Origin: Verrucomicrobiota bacterium
GTDB lineage: Bacteria; Verrucomicrobiota; Verrucomicrobiia; Limisphaerales; JACRJY01
Length of the DNA: 64,000 nucleotides
Assembly: GCA_016235585.1 (NCBI GenBank)
Contig: JACRJY010000012.1
Coordinates: 1-64,000, forward strand
Direction of reading: 5' to 3'
Position numbers and translations under genes: made by a program. This document shows, piece by piece, positions 16,997-24,996 of the stretch. Position 1 is the first letter of the stretch. Each line of letters begins with the position of its first letter. The notes under the pieces were generated by a model. That model saw only the letters and a program-made list of their open reading frames with translations, searched no databases and had not been told where the DNA came from.

Positions 16997-18708
16997 ACGC
17001 CGTCCTGCCGCTGCTCCTCCGCGTCAACGTCCTGCAGTCATGGCGGCGGCTCAAGGCGGTGCGCGAGCAGTCGAAGCTGCTCACGTCGCTCATCGGCGCG
17101 TTCGTGGTCGGCTACATTTCGCTTTCGTTCTGGCTGTTTTATCGCGGGCTGAAATTCATCTCCGGCTTTCCCGGCATGGGCGATTTTTTGATTGAGCGGC
17201 TGCTGTTTCTGCTCTTCGCATTCCTTTTTGTGCTGCTGCTGTTCAGCAACCTCGTCATTGGCTACACGAATTTCTTCCGCAACCGCGAAACCGCCTTCCT
17301 GCTCACGCTGCCCGTGCCGGCGCAGACGGTGTTCCGCTGGAAATTCATCGAGTCCGCCGCACTGGCGTCGTGGGCGTTCCTTTTCCTCATCGCGCCGCTG
17401 CTGGCGGCCTACGGGCTGAAAAGCCATGTGCCGTGGCATTTTTATTTCATCACCATCTTGCTCGTGGCGTTGTTCATCGTGCTGCCCGCCGTGGCTGGAT
17501 CGTGGGCGGCGGTGAATCTTGCGCGGCACCTCGACCGCCGCGCTTTCCAGGTGATTGCGGTCATCGGCACCGTCGCGCTGCTGGTCGGCGCGCGGGTGTG
17601 GCTCAAGCCGGAGCCGCTCGACACCGCCGACACCGAGCTGCGCGTGATGGACATGCTCGACCGGCTGATGATGAAGACGCAGTTCTCCCAGTTCCCCGCA
17701 CTGCCCAGCTACTGGCTCGCCGCCAGCGTGCAGAACTGGGCCGAGGGCGCGCGCGCGACGGCGGGCTTCTTCCTGTTCGTGCTGACGAGCCACGTCCTGT
17801 TCTTCGGCTTCCTCGCCTTCACGCGGATGGGAAAACTTTTCTTCGACGCCGCGTCGGTCGTGCAGAGCCGGGGCAGCGTGCTGTGGCAATGGCAGTGGTT
17901 CCGCGACTGGCAGGGCCGGCGCGGCAGCTTTGATTACGGGCGCGGCTTCGCCGAGCGGGCCGCCGGCTTGCTGCGGTGGATTCGCCCCGACGTGCGCGCG
18001 CTCGTGGTGAAGGACGCGCGGATGTTCTGGCGCGACACGACGCAGTGGGGGCAGACGCTGATGCTCTTCGGCCTGCTCGCGGTCTACATCATCAACCTGC
18101 GCCACTTCACTCGGCAGCTCTCGAACCCGTTCTGGGTCTATCTCGTCTCGTATCTCAACCTCGCCGCGTGCGCGCTCAACCTCGCCACGCTCACCACGCG
18201 GTTCGTCTTCCCGCAGTTTTCCCTCGAAGGAAAACGCCTGTGGATCATCGGCATGGCGCCGCTCGGCTTGCCGCGCGTGTTGAAGACGAAATTCGCGCTC
18301 GCCACCGCCGCGTCACTCACGGTGACGCTTGGGCTGATGACGCTCTCGTGCCGGATGCTCAAGCTGCCGTGGGAGCGCACGCTCTACTTCGCCGCGACCA
18401 TCGCGGTGATGACCTTCGCGCTGAACGGCCTCGCGGTCGGGCTGGGCGCGCTGTATCCGAACCTCAAGGAGGACAATCCGGGGAAAATCGTCAGCGGCTT
18501 CGGCGGCACGTTCTGCCTCGTGTTGAGCTTTCTCTACATCGTCGCCTCGGTGATTCTGCTCGCGCTCGGCTCGCCGTGGGGACGGCTCGGGCTGAATGCG
18601 CCGTGGACCATCGCGCTCGCGCAGGCGGCCTTCGTCGCGCTGTCCTTCGGCGTCGGCTGGCTGCCGCTGCGGATGGGACTGCGGAGAGTTGCGGTGTTCG
18701 AGCACTGA
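16993..18708 (+). CDS. ABC-2-type exporter permease, 571 aa, TTG start
   Basis: The protein is highly hydrophobic with about 12 predicted spans in two groups separated by a cytoplasmic stretch (LWQWQWFRDWQGRRGSFDYG and beyond). GYTNFFRNRETAFLLTLPVP near residue 90 is typical of large ABC-2-type exporter permeases. No in-frame ATG or GTG lies close to the N-terminus; the TTG overlapping the SDR stop gives a sensible start (NAVLPLLLRVN). It needs an ATPase partner, and none is found next to it. As the last gene of the operon it could export the modified glycan or a precursor, or be unrelated to it. Confidence 0.7.
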   Translation: MNAVLPLLLRVNVLQSWRRLKAVREQSKLLTSLIGAFVVGYISLSFWLFYRGLKFISGFPGMGDFLIERLLFLLFAFLFVLLLFSNLVIGYTNFFRNRETAFLLTLPVPAQTVFRWKFIESAALASWAFLFLIAPLLAAYGLKSHVPWHFYFITILLVALFIVLPAVAGSWAAVNLARHLDRRAFQVIAVIGTVALLVGARVWLKPEPLDTADTELRVMDMLDRLMMKTQFSQFPALPSYWLAASVQNWAEGARATAGFFLFVLTSHVLFFGFLAFTRMGKLFFDAASVVQSRGSVLWQWQWFRDWQGRRGSFDYGRGFAERAAGLLRWIRPDVRALVVKDARMFWRDTTQWGQTLMLFGLLAVYIINLRHFTRQLSNPFWVYLVSYLNLAACALNLATLTTRFVFPQFSLEGKRLWIIGMAPLGLPRVLKTKFALATAASLTVTLGLMTLSCRMLKLPWERTLYFAATIAVMTFALNGLAVGLGALYPNLKEDNPGKIVSGFGGTFCLVLSFLYIVASVILLALGSPWGRLGLNAPWTIALAQAAFVALSFGVGWLPLRMGLRRVAVFEH

Positions 18709-18726
18709 AGCCGAACCCAAATCAGG

Positions 18727-18791
18727 AACCACGGAAGACACTGAACACACGGAAGCGCTTTCATTCCGTGTCGTCCGTGATTTCCGTGGTG
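18727..18791. repeat. CCACGGA-family inverted repeat, copy 1
   Basis: The arms AACCACGGAAGACACTG (from 18727) and CCGTGATTTCCGTGGTG (to 18791) form a long imperfect hairpin made of CCACGG/CACGGA units. Two related elements lie at 47674 and 52522. It fills most of the gap between the permease and the next gene. Confidence 0.75.
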
Positions 18792-18872
18792 GAGATTTCA
18801 GAATTCAAGTTATCCCCAAGCGGTGCATAACCGCCGCTTTACTCTCCCGCGCCCGCTTACTAGAGTCGCCGC

Positions 18873-19547
18873 ATGGCTTCGCAATACGACGAGTCGGAAT
18901 TCGTGGACACCGAGTATCAGGCGGCGAAAAGCGCCACGGCGGCGCCCGCCGGGCCGGCTTATTCCGCCGCTGGACGCGGCCCCACGCGCGCCGAGCTGGA
19001 TTCCAAGGTCGGCGACACCCAGCAGCGGCTTGCCGAACTCAAGCGCGCGCAGGAGGAACTGGAGCGCGAGCGCGCCGGACTCGAAGAAGCCCGCCGCCGC
19101 CAGTCCGAACTCCACACGGGCCGCGAGGAAATGCTTCATCACCTCGCGCGCGGCCTGCAACTCCTCACCGAGGCCGAGTTCGCCGCGCGCCGCGAGTCCG
19201 AGCAGATGACCAAGACGCTCGCTGCGCTCAACGAATCGCTCACCAAGCTTCAAGGCATTCAGGAGGAAGGCTGGTCGAAGGAAAACTGGAACCTCGAACT
19301 CACCCGCGCCCTCACCATCATCGAAAACGCGCGCATGGAATGGAACAGCGCGCGCCTCAAGTGGCCGCTGCTCGACAGCGCGAAAACTCCCGAAGACGGC
19401 GCCGCGTCCGCGTCCGCCGGCCAGTCCGCGCCGGAGCAACTGGCGTCGCTCAATTTCTTCCAGCTCTGCAAGCTCGGCCTCGCACTCACCTGGCCGCTGC
19501 TCGTGCTGGGTTCCGTCGTGGTCGTGGTTTTGGTTCTCCGCCGCTGA
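18873..19547 (+). CDS. Coiled-coil protein with C-terminal membrane anchor (unknown function)
   Basis: I do not recognise a family. The 224-residue protein has an acidic N-terminus, then heptad-rich helix from about residue 38 to 150 (LAELKRAQEELERERAGLEE), a low-complexity linker, and a single C-terminal transmembrane segment (LALTWPLLVLGSVVVVVLVL) followed by RR. This is a tail-anchored or C-anchored topology with the coiled coil in the cytoplasm. The next gene, 9 bases downstream, encodes a shorter protein of the same plan, so they may form a hetero-oligomer. Confidence 0.65.
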   Translation: MASQYDESEFVDTEYQAAKSATAAPAGPAYSAAGRGPTRAELDSKVGDTQQRLAELKRAQEELERERAGLEEARRRQSELHTGREEMLHHLARGLQLLTEAEFAARRESEQMTKTLAALNESLTKLQGIQEEGWSKENWNLELTRALTIIENARMEWNSARLKWPLLDSAKTPEDGAASASAGQSAPEQLASLNFFQLCKLGLALTWPLLVLGSVVVVVLVLRR

Positions 19548-19556
19548 CGAACCGCC

Positions 19557-20051
19557 ATGGTTTTCTTCAAGAAAAAAGCCGACCCGATTTCCGAGCACGC
19601 GCGCGAACTCAACGCCCGCATCGCCGCGCTGGAGGCGGAGATTCGCCAGCTCGATTCCCAGGCGGAAACCGCGACGGTGGTTCGCTCAAGATTCACGGTG
19701 CCGCAAACCGCACCGCGCCTGGCTCCGTCCCAACCCGCGCCCATCTTCGAGGAAGCGGTGTCCGGCCACGGCCCGCCGCCGGGCGAACCCGAAATCACGC
19801 CGTCGCATTTCAACGAACTCGGCGTCCGCAAGTTCGATCTCCTCGCCGTGTGGCGGCGTTTCAAGAATCATTTCTACGGCCCGCCGGTGAGCAACCCGAA
19901 GCTCGTCCGCTATCTCGCCAGCGGCGGTGTGCAGGGCCTGCGCCCGCTGCGCTACGAGAAGCGCGTTGCCCGCAACCGCACGCTCTTCCTGCTCGGCGTG
20001 CTGATTCTGGTTTTCTACGGACTCTTCGCGTTCCTGTTTCGGAACAACTAA
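19557..20051 (+). CDS. Short coiled-coil protein with C-terminal membrane anchor (unknown function)
   Basis: This 164-residue protein begins MVFFKKKADPISEHAREL, has a short coiled coil (ARIAALEAEIRQLDSQAE), a proline-rich middle, and one C-terminal span (LFLLGVLILVFYGLFAFLF). The layout copies the preceding gene on a smaller scale. A conserved-looking block (LLAVWRRFKNHFYGPPVSNP) precedes the span. Function unknown. The gene pair and ogt follow closely on the same strand and may be one transcript. Confidence 0.65.
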   Translation: MVFFKKKADPISEHARELNARIAALEAEIRQLDSQAETATVVRSRFTVPQTAPRLAPSQPAPIFEEAVSGHGPPPGEPEITPSHFNELGVRKFDLLAVWRRFKNHFYGPPVSNPKLVRYLASGGVQGLRPLRYEKRVARNRTLFLLGVLILVFYGLFAFLFRNN

Positions 20052-20068
20052 AAAACTGTGAACTGATT

Positions 20069-20602
20069 ATGAAAACTTTTGAAATTCCCACCAGCGAGGG
20101 AACTTTCATCGTCACCTTCACCGACAAGGGGCTGGCGGAACTGCGTTTTCCAACCGGCGTTCGGAGGGACGAGCTCCGCGAGTCCCAAACTTCGCGGCAA
20201 ATGACAAAGTCGGGGACTCGCGTAGCTCGTCCCTCCGAAGCCGCCCTGCGCCAGTGGTTCAAGACGACCGAGGCCGTCTTGCTCGCGAGCCTCGCGGGCC
20301 GCGCGCCGAAAAAACTGCCGCCGCTCGATCTCTCGCATGGCACGGAGTTCCAGCGCGCGGTGTGGGACGTGCTGCGCGGCATCGCGCCGGGCCGCACGCT
20401 GACCTACGGCGAAGTGGCGGCAAAGATTCGCCGGCCCCGGGCTGTGCGCGCCGTCGGCGGCGCGTGCGGGGCGAACCCCGTGGCGGTGATTGTGCCGTGC
20501 CACCGCGTGCTGGCCGCGAACCGCAAGATCGGCGGCTTCTCCGGCGGGCTGGAGTGGAAGCGCAAACTGCTGGAAATCGAAGGCGCGCTTCCGCCTCAAT
20601 AA
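20069..20602 (+). CDS. ogt: Methylated-DNA--protein-cysteine methyltransferase with repeat-derived insertion
   Basis: The 177-residue protein starts at MKTFEIPTSEG. The C-terminal domain is canonical: GTEFQRAVWDVLRGIAPGRT (helix-turn-helix DNA binding) and NPVAVIVPCHRVL, with the active-site Cys that takes the alkyl group from O6-alkylguanine. The enzyme repairs alkylated DNA in a suicidal reaction. The odd part is the stretch after RFPTGVRRDELRES: about 25 residues are encoded by a near-perfect 76-base inverted repeat that sits between the small N-terminal domain and the catalytic domain without breaking the frame. The stop overlaps the convergent LOG gene by 7 bases. Confidence 0.88.
   Translation: MKTFEIPTSEGTFIVTFTDKGLAELRFPTGVRRDELRESQTSRQMTKSGTRVARPSEAALRQWFKTTEAVLLASLAGRAPKKLPPLDLSHGTEFQRAVWDVLRGIAPGRTLTYGEVAAKIRRPRAVRAVGGACGANPVAVIVPCHRVLAANRKIGGFSGGLEWKRKLLEIEGALPPQ
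20162..20237. repeat. In-frame palindromic repeat inside ogt
   Basis: Two 25-base arms, starting CGGAGGGACGAGCTCCGCG and ending TAGCTCGTCCCTCCG, pair with 24 of 25 matches around a 26-base loop. It is a mobile-looking REP/MITE-type element lying wholly within a coding frame. Confidence 0.85.
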
Positions 20603-21627
20603 TTGTTCAGCACGTCAATCAGCTCCCGCAGCCGCCCGTAGTTTCGCCGGTTGAACTCGAAGGCGATGCGCCGGTGTTCCAGCGCCTCGCCGGCCTCTCG
20701 CTCCTCCGGCGCCGGCTCAACCACGCGGATTTTTTCGCCCGCGATGATGTCGGAAAAATCCTCGTTCAACGCCGCGAGCGCCGACGCCGTGGGCAGGTTC
20801 TTGAGCCGGATGACGAGCAGGTCGCGCACGTAGCGGCATGAGTGGTAGTTGCGGTAGAAGCGCGTGATCCATTTCACCGCCTGCTCGGCGTTGTCGGTGA
20901 TTTGATAGAGGTTCAAATCCTGCTCGCAGATGAGCTGGTTGCGGAGGAGATGTTCGCGGACGTTTTTGTCCCACGTTTTCCAGTAGGTGCCGCCGGGCCG
21001 GTCCACGAGCACGAGCGGCATGAGCTGGCTCTTGCCCGTCTGCATGAGCGTGAGCGCCTCGAAGGACTCGTCCATCGTGCCGAAGCCGCCGGGGAACAGC
21101 GCGAGGGCGTCCGAGTGGCGGATGAAGGTGAGCTTGCGCGTGAAGAAATACTTGAAGGTGACGAGCTTCTTGTCGCCCTCGATGATCGGGTTCGCGTTCT
21201 GCTCCCACGGCAGGCGGATGTTCGCGCCGAAGCTGCGCTCCGGCCCCGCGCCCTCGTGGCCCGCCTGCATGATGCCCGGCCCCGCGCCGGTGATGACCAT
21301 GAAGCCCGCGTCGGCGATCTTGCGCCCGAACTCCACCGCCTGCCGGTATTCCACCGAGTCCGGCTGCGTGCGCGCGGAGCCGAAAATCGTGACCTTGCGC
21401 GTGCCGGCGTAGGGCGCGAAGAGCTTGAAGGCGTAGCGCAATTCGCGCACCGCCGTCTGGATGACCAGCACGTCGCCGCGATCCTCCACGTCCTTGAGCA
21501 GCTTGAGCGCGTTCTCGACAAGGTCGGCGACAAGGTCGGGATTGTGGCCGCCGCCCTTGAGATCAATGAGATCGAAAATGCGGCGGCGCAACTCTGCGTC
21601 CGTTGGGGAACGACTGGGCTTGTCCAT
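20596..21627 (-). CDS. LOG-family Rossmann protein (lysine decarboxylase-like fold)
   Basis: This 343-residue protein carries the LOG signature PGGFGTMDESFEAL, with VTIFGSARTQPDS and VITGAGPGIMQAGHEGA forming the nucleotide-binding part. LOG proteins are phosphoribohydrolases that release a base from nucleoside 5'-monophosphates, and bacterial homologues such as PpnN act on purine nucleotides. N- and C-terminal extensions (about 80 and 90 residues) go beyond the 180-190-residue core, closer to the long PpnN-like forms. It is convergent with ogt. Confidence 0.8.
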   Translation of the reverse strand: MDKPSRSPTDAELRRRIFDLIDLKGGGHNPDLVADLVENALKLLKDVEDRGDVLVIQTAVRELRYAFKLFAPYAGTRKVTIFGSARTQPDSVEYRQAVEFGRKIADAGFMVITGAGPGIMQAGHEGAGPERSFGANIRLPWEQNANPIIEGDKKLVTFKYFFTRKLTFIRHSDALALFPGGFGTMDESFEALTLMQTGKSQLMPLVLVDRPGGTYWKTWDKNVREHLLRNQLICEQDLNLYQITDNAEQAVKWITRFYRNYHSCRYVRDLLVIRLKNLPTASALAALNEDFSDIIAGEKIRVVEPAPEEREAGEALEHRRIAFEFNRRNYGRLRELIDVLNNY

Positions 21628-21856
21628 GCGGTGAAGTTATCCAAGCCCCCCGGCATGGCGGCAACACAAAACCGCGCCCTGCTCCCGTTCTCCGAATAAA
21701 TCCACGGGGACACGGAGTTTTGAGCCACAGATGAAACACGGGCGTCCACGGCCCATGTGATGAAGGACATCCTCGCGGGAACTGTTTTTCCAACCGCCTC
21801 GAATTGAGGTGGCCGCTCGAGAACGTTTTCAAACAGTCTCAATCCCGCCGGCTGAA

Positions 21857-23008
21857 TTAAAGCTCTCCATTTGAACTTTCGCCGCCAAAACAAGTTTTCA
21901 ACTCCCCAAGCTGGTTTTCCGCATTCACTGACAGCACGCAGAAGTCCGCCAGCTGGCCCGCCTCCAGCGAAATTTTCAGCCCCATCAATTCGGCGGGCCG
22001 CAGCGAGAAGTGATCCCACACGTCCTGCCAGCGGCGGTCGAGCATCCGCGCCGCGCGGAACACGCCTTCGATGGGCCGCAGCGCCGAGCCGGCGAAGTTT
22101 GGTTTGCCCGGCTGCCGCACGATTTGATCCGCGCCGACTTCAAGCTCGATTTTGCCAATCGTGTAGCGGCCCGGTGGCGCGCCGGCGGCGGCCATCGCGT
22201 CGGTGGTGTAATAAATTTTCTTCGCGTCCACCACGCGATGCACAAGCCGGAACAGCGCGGGCGAAACGTGAAACGTGTCGGGAATCAGGCTCGGCGTGAG
22301 GCCGGGTGTCTCGAAGACGCGCCAAAGCACGTTGTCGTGCCGGTCAATCTGCTGCGGCAGCGCGTTGCCGAGGTGCGTGAAGCCCGTGGCCCCGGCCCGC
22401 ACCGCCGCGCGCATCGTGTCGGCGGAGGCGTTCGTGTGGCCGAGGCTGATGGTGATGCCGAGCGAGCGGGCGAGCGCGATGGCCTCGATGGCCCCGGCGC
22501 GCTCCGGCGCGAGCGTGAGCAGCAGCGGGTCGCCGCCGGTGACGGCGCGCAACTCGCGGATGTGCTCCGGCGTCGGGTCGCACATCACGTCGGGATTGTG
22601 CGCGCCCTTGAAGCCTAGTTCAGTCGAGAGGAACGGCCCTTCCACATGCCAGCCAACGATGGCGTGGCGCAGCTCGGCATTCGCATCGCGAAGTTTTTTC
22701 AAGTGCCGCAGCCGCGCAAGCAGCGCGTTCCACTCGTCGGTGATGAGCGTGAGCAGGAACAGCGGGCAGCCGTCGCGGCGCAACTGCCGCGCGGCGGCGA
22801 GCAGTTGCTCCGTGGTGAGGTTGTCCTGCTGGAAATCCACGCCGCCGTAGCCGTTGACCTGCAAGTCCACCAGCGGCGGCGCGAGCCACAGGCCGGGCGG
22901 CGGCGCGTCGTTCACGTTTTCGAGGCTGGTGATTTTCCCGGCCTGCCAGCGCAGGCGCACGGGCTGGCCGGTGGCGTAATGCCGGGCATGGAGGATTCCA
23001 TCATTCAT
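21857..23008 (-). CDS. nagA: N-acetylglucosamine-6-phosphate deacetylase
   Basis: I start at MNDGILHARHY (383 residues); the extra 24 codons in the ORF track are read from a palindromic repeat. Matching motifs run the length of the family: VDLQVNGYGGVDFQ, VEGPFLSTELGFKGAHNP, ISLGHTNASADT, GFTHLGNALP and the catalytic Asp in YTTDAMAAAGAP. The enzyme removes acetate from GlcNAc-6-phosphate in amino-sugar catabolism or cell-wall recycling. nagB lies divergently 180 bases away, an arrangement in which one control region can serve both genes. Confidence 0.88.
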   Translation of the reverse strand: MNDGILHARHYATGQPVRLRWQAGKITSLENVNDAPPPGLWLAPPLVDLQVNGYGGVDFQQDNLTTEQLLAAARQLRRDGCPLFLLTLITDEWNALLARLRHLKKLRDANAELRHAIVGWHVEGPFLSTELGFKGAHNPDVMCDPTPEHIRELRAVTGGDPLLLTLAPERAGAIEAIALARSLGITISLGHTNASADTMRAAVRAGATGFTHLGNALPQQIDRHDNVLWRVFETPGLTPSLIPDTFHVSPALFRLVHRVVDAKKIYYTTDAMAAAGAPPGRYTIGKIELEVGADQIVRQPGKPNFAGSALRPIEGVFRAARMLDRRWQDVWDHFSLRPAELMGLKISLEAGQLADFCVLSVNAENQLGELKTCFGGESSNGEL

Positions 23009-23017
23009 GTTCAAACT

Positions 23018-23078
23018 GGTAGGGATGCGCTGCTGCGCGTCCCCAAAATACACGGACACGCGGCAGCGTGTCCCTGCC
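23018..23078. repeat. Double-hairpin REP-like element between nagA and nagB
   Basis: GGTAGGGATGCGCTGCTGCG and GGACACGCGGCAGCGTGTCC each form a hairpin, and together they form a larger inverted repeat. The element begins 9 bases upstream of the nagA ATG and occupies a third of the divergent control region. Confidence 0.7.
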
Positions 23079-23188
23079 AAACAAAATGGTTGCCCAACAC
23101 GGCTTGCATTGGACTCGCCTGATTCGTAGCCTCGACCACCGCTTTGATTCGAGAAAAATCGCGGGAAAAATTGGATTCACCCACGGTC

Positions 23189-23959
23189 ATGGCCGCACCG
23201 GTAAAAACTTTTTCAGTGGACGCCCTGCAGGTTGCCGTCTTCGGCAGCGCGGAGGATTTTTTCACCACCGCCGCCGGGCACGCCCGGCAGCAGCTCGCCA
23301 CGGCCATCGCGGAGCGTGGGGCCGCCGCCGCGATTCTCGCCACGGGCAACTCGCAGCTTCAATTCCTCGACACGCTCGCGCGGCTCGGTGGCGTGGACTG
23401 GCCGCGCGTCACGCTCTTCCACATGGACGAGTATCTCGGCCTCGGCGCGGAGCATCCGGCGAGCTTCATCCGCTACATGAGGGAGCGCGTGGAAAGCCGC
23501 ATGAAGCCGGGGAAATTCCACTTCCTGCGCGGCGACACGCCGGACGCGGACGCGGAATGCCGCCGCTACGAAACGCTGCTGCGCGCGCAGCCCATTGACC
23601 TGTGCTGCCTTGGCGTGGGTGAGAACGGCCACCTCGCCTTCAACGACCCGCCGGTCGCGGACTTCCACGACCCGCGCTGGGTGAAGGTCGTCCCGCTCGA
23701 CGAGACGAACCGCAAACAGCAGGCGGGCTACGGCCATTTCAAGTCGCTCGACGACGTGCCGCGCGCGGGAATCACGCTGACGATTCCCGCGCTGGTCGCG
23801 GCGCGCAAAGTCCTCTGCCTCGCGCCGGGGAAGTCCAAGGCGGCCATCATCCGCCGGATGTTGCGCGAGCCGGTGGGCACGGCGTGTCCGGCGAGTGTGC
23901 TGCGCCAGCAACCGCAGGCGTTGCTGCTGCTGGATGGGGAGTCGGCGAGTTTGCTGTGA
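23189..23959 (+). CDS. nagB: Glucosamine-6-phosphate deaminase family protein
   Basis: Starting at MAAPVKTFSVDALQ gives 256 residues. It has ILATGNSQLQFLDTLAR, VTLFHMDEYLGL and LGVGENGHLAFNDPP, all hallmarks of the NagB fold, with the catalytic Asp and His regions recognisable. The enzyme turns glucosamine-6-phosphate into fructose-6-phosphate and ammonia, the step after NagA. The related 6-phosphogluconolactonase family has a similar fold, but that gene is present separately at 52665. Divergent from nagA. Confidence 0.88.
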   Translation: MAAPVKTFSVDALQVAVFGSAEDFFTTAAGHARQQLATAIAERGAAAAILATGNSQLQFLDTLARLGGVDWPRVTLFHMDEYLGLGAEHPASFIRYMRERVESRMKPGKFHFLRGDTPDADAECRRYETLLRAQPIDLCCLGVGENGHLAFNDPPVADFHDPRWVKVVPLDETNRKQQAGYGHFKSLDDVPRAGITLTIPALVAARKVLCLAPGKSKAAIIRRMLREPVGTACPASVLRQQPQALLLLDGESASLL

Positions 23960-23965
23960 GCGCAC

Positions 23966-24121
23966 TTTGGAGTGCGCGGACTTGTCCGCGCTTTTGGCAG
24001 GCGACTTGTCGCTGTCGAACTGCGCGGCGCGGGGTTATCCACCGAGCCGCTGAGACGCGGCTTTGCCTGGCCGACAAGTCAGCCCGGCAGTCAAAGCGGT
24101 GACAAGTCACCGCACTCCAAA
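23966..24121. repeat. Nested inverted repeat with GACTTGTC cores
   Basis: TTTGGAGTGCGCGGACTTG at the left pairs with CAAGTCACCGCACTCCAAA at the right. Inside are two more hairpins built on GACTTGTC/GACAAGTC. The element fills the gap between nagB and the YebC-family gene. Confidence 0.75.
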
Positions 24122-24175
24122 TCGTTTCTTCAAAGTCATTGAACTGTCCGGCGAAGTTTCCCAAGATGCCCGCCT

Positions 24176-24898
24176 ATGGGCGCTCAATGGAAACAGGCGG
24201 GCCGCGAGGCCAACGCGCAGAAAAAAGGCCAGATGGTCGTCAAGCTCGTCCGCGAAATCATGGTCGCGGCCAAGCTCGGCGGCGCCGACCCTGACTGCAA
24301 CGCCCGGCTCGCCGCCGCCGTTGAGAAGGCCAAGAAGGCCAGCGTCTATCGCGACACCATCGAGCGCGCCATCAAGAAGGGCGCGGGCATCGGTGACGAG
24401 GCGGTGACTTACGAGACGGTGGTTTATGAGGGCTTCGCGCCGCACAAGGTGCCCGTCGTCGTCGAGTGCCTCACCGACAACCGCAACCGCACCGCGCCGG
24501 AAATCCGCCGGCTTTTCACCGCCGGCTCGCTCGGCCAGCCCGGCAGCGTCGGCTTTTTCTTCAACCACTGCGGCGTGGTCGAGGCCACGCACGAGGACGC
24601 GAACCGTGACGCCGAGGGCGACGCCATCGAGGCGGGCGCGCAGGAGATCGAATCGCTGGAAGCCAGCGAAGTGCCGGAGGGGCAGAAGGGCGCGCGCTTC
24701 ATCACCGAGATCAAGGATCTCGACACGGTTTCCAAGGCGTTGAAGGCGGCGGGCTGGAAGATTCTCGCGGCGGAAATCCGTTACGTCGCCAAGAACTTCA
24801 CCGAGCTGTCCGACGCGCACCGCAAGGATGTGGAAAACTTCCTCACCGCCCTCGACGACCACGACGACGTGCATCGCGTCTATGCGGCGTTGAAGTGA
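24176..24898 (+). CDS. YebC/PmpR-family protein (YeeN-like subgroup)
   Basis: This 240-residue protein starts MGAQWKQAGREANAQKKG rather than the MAGHSKW of standard YebC, nearer to the YeeN-type paralogues. Family blocks follow: AAKLGGADPDCNARLAAAVEKA, IERAIKKGAG, VVYEGFAPHKVPVVVECLTDNRNRT and SVGFFFNHCGVV. Members were first seen as transcription regulators (PmpR) and more recently as factors that help ribosomes at difficult peptide sequences. Which applies here cannot be told from sequence. Confidence 0.85.
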   Translation: MGAQWKQAGREANAQKKGQMVVKLVREIMVAAKLGGADPDCNARLAAAVEKAKKASVYRDTIERAIKKGAGIGDEAVTYETVVYEGFAPHKVPVVVECLTDNRNRTAPEIRRLFTAGSLGQPGSVGFFFNHCGVVEATHEDANRDAEGDAIEAGAQEIESLEASEVPEGQKGARFITEIKDLDTVSKALKAAGWKILAAEIRYVAKNFTELSDAHRKDVENFLTALDDHDDVHRVYAALK

Positions 24899-24996
24899 GC
24901 CAGCACGGGTGCAGTTCGGACGTTTCCTCCGGTGCCCCGGCGGGGCAGACTGGATTGAGGGCCGGTGAATCAGGGAGGGCGAACAAGTAAATCTTC

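Noticed and set aside
18596-20068. Extended N-terminus of the ogt ORF
   Set aside because: It is an out-of-frame reading through the two coiled-coil genes and the upstream repeat; Ogt proteins begin close to MKTFEIP.
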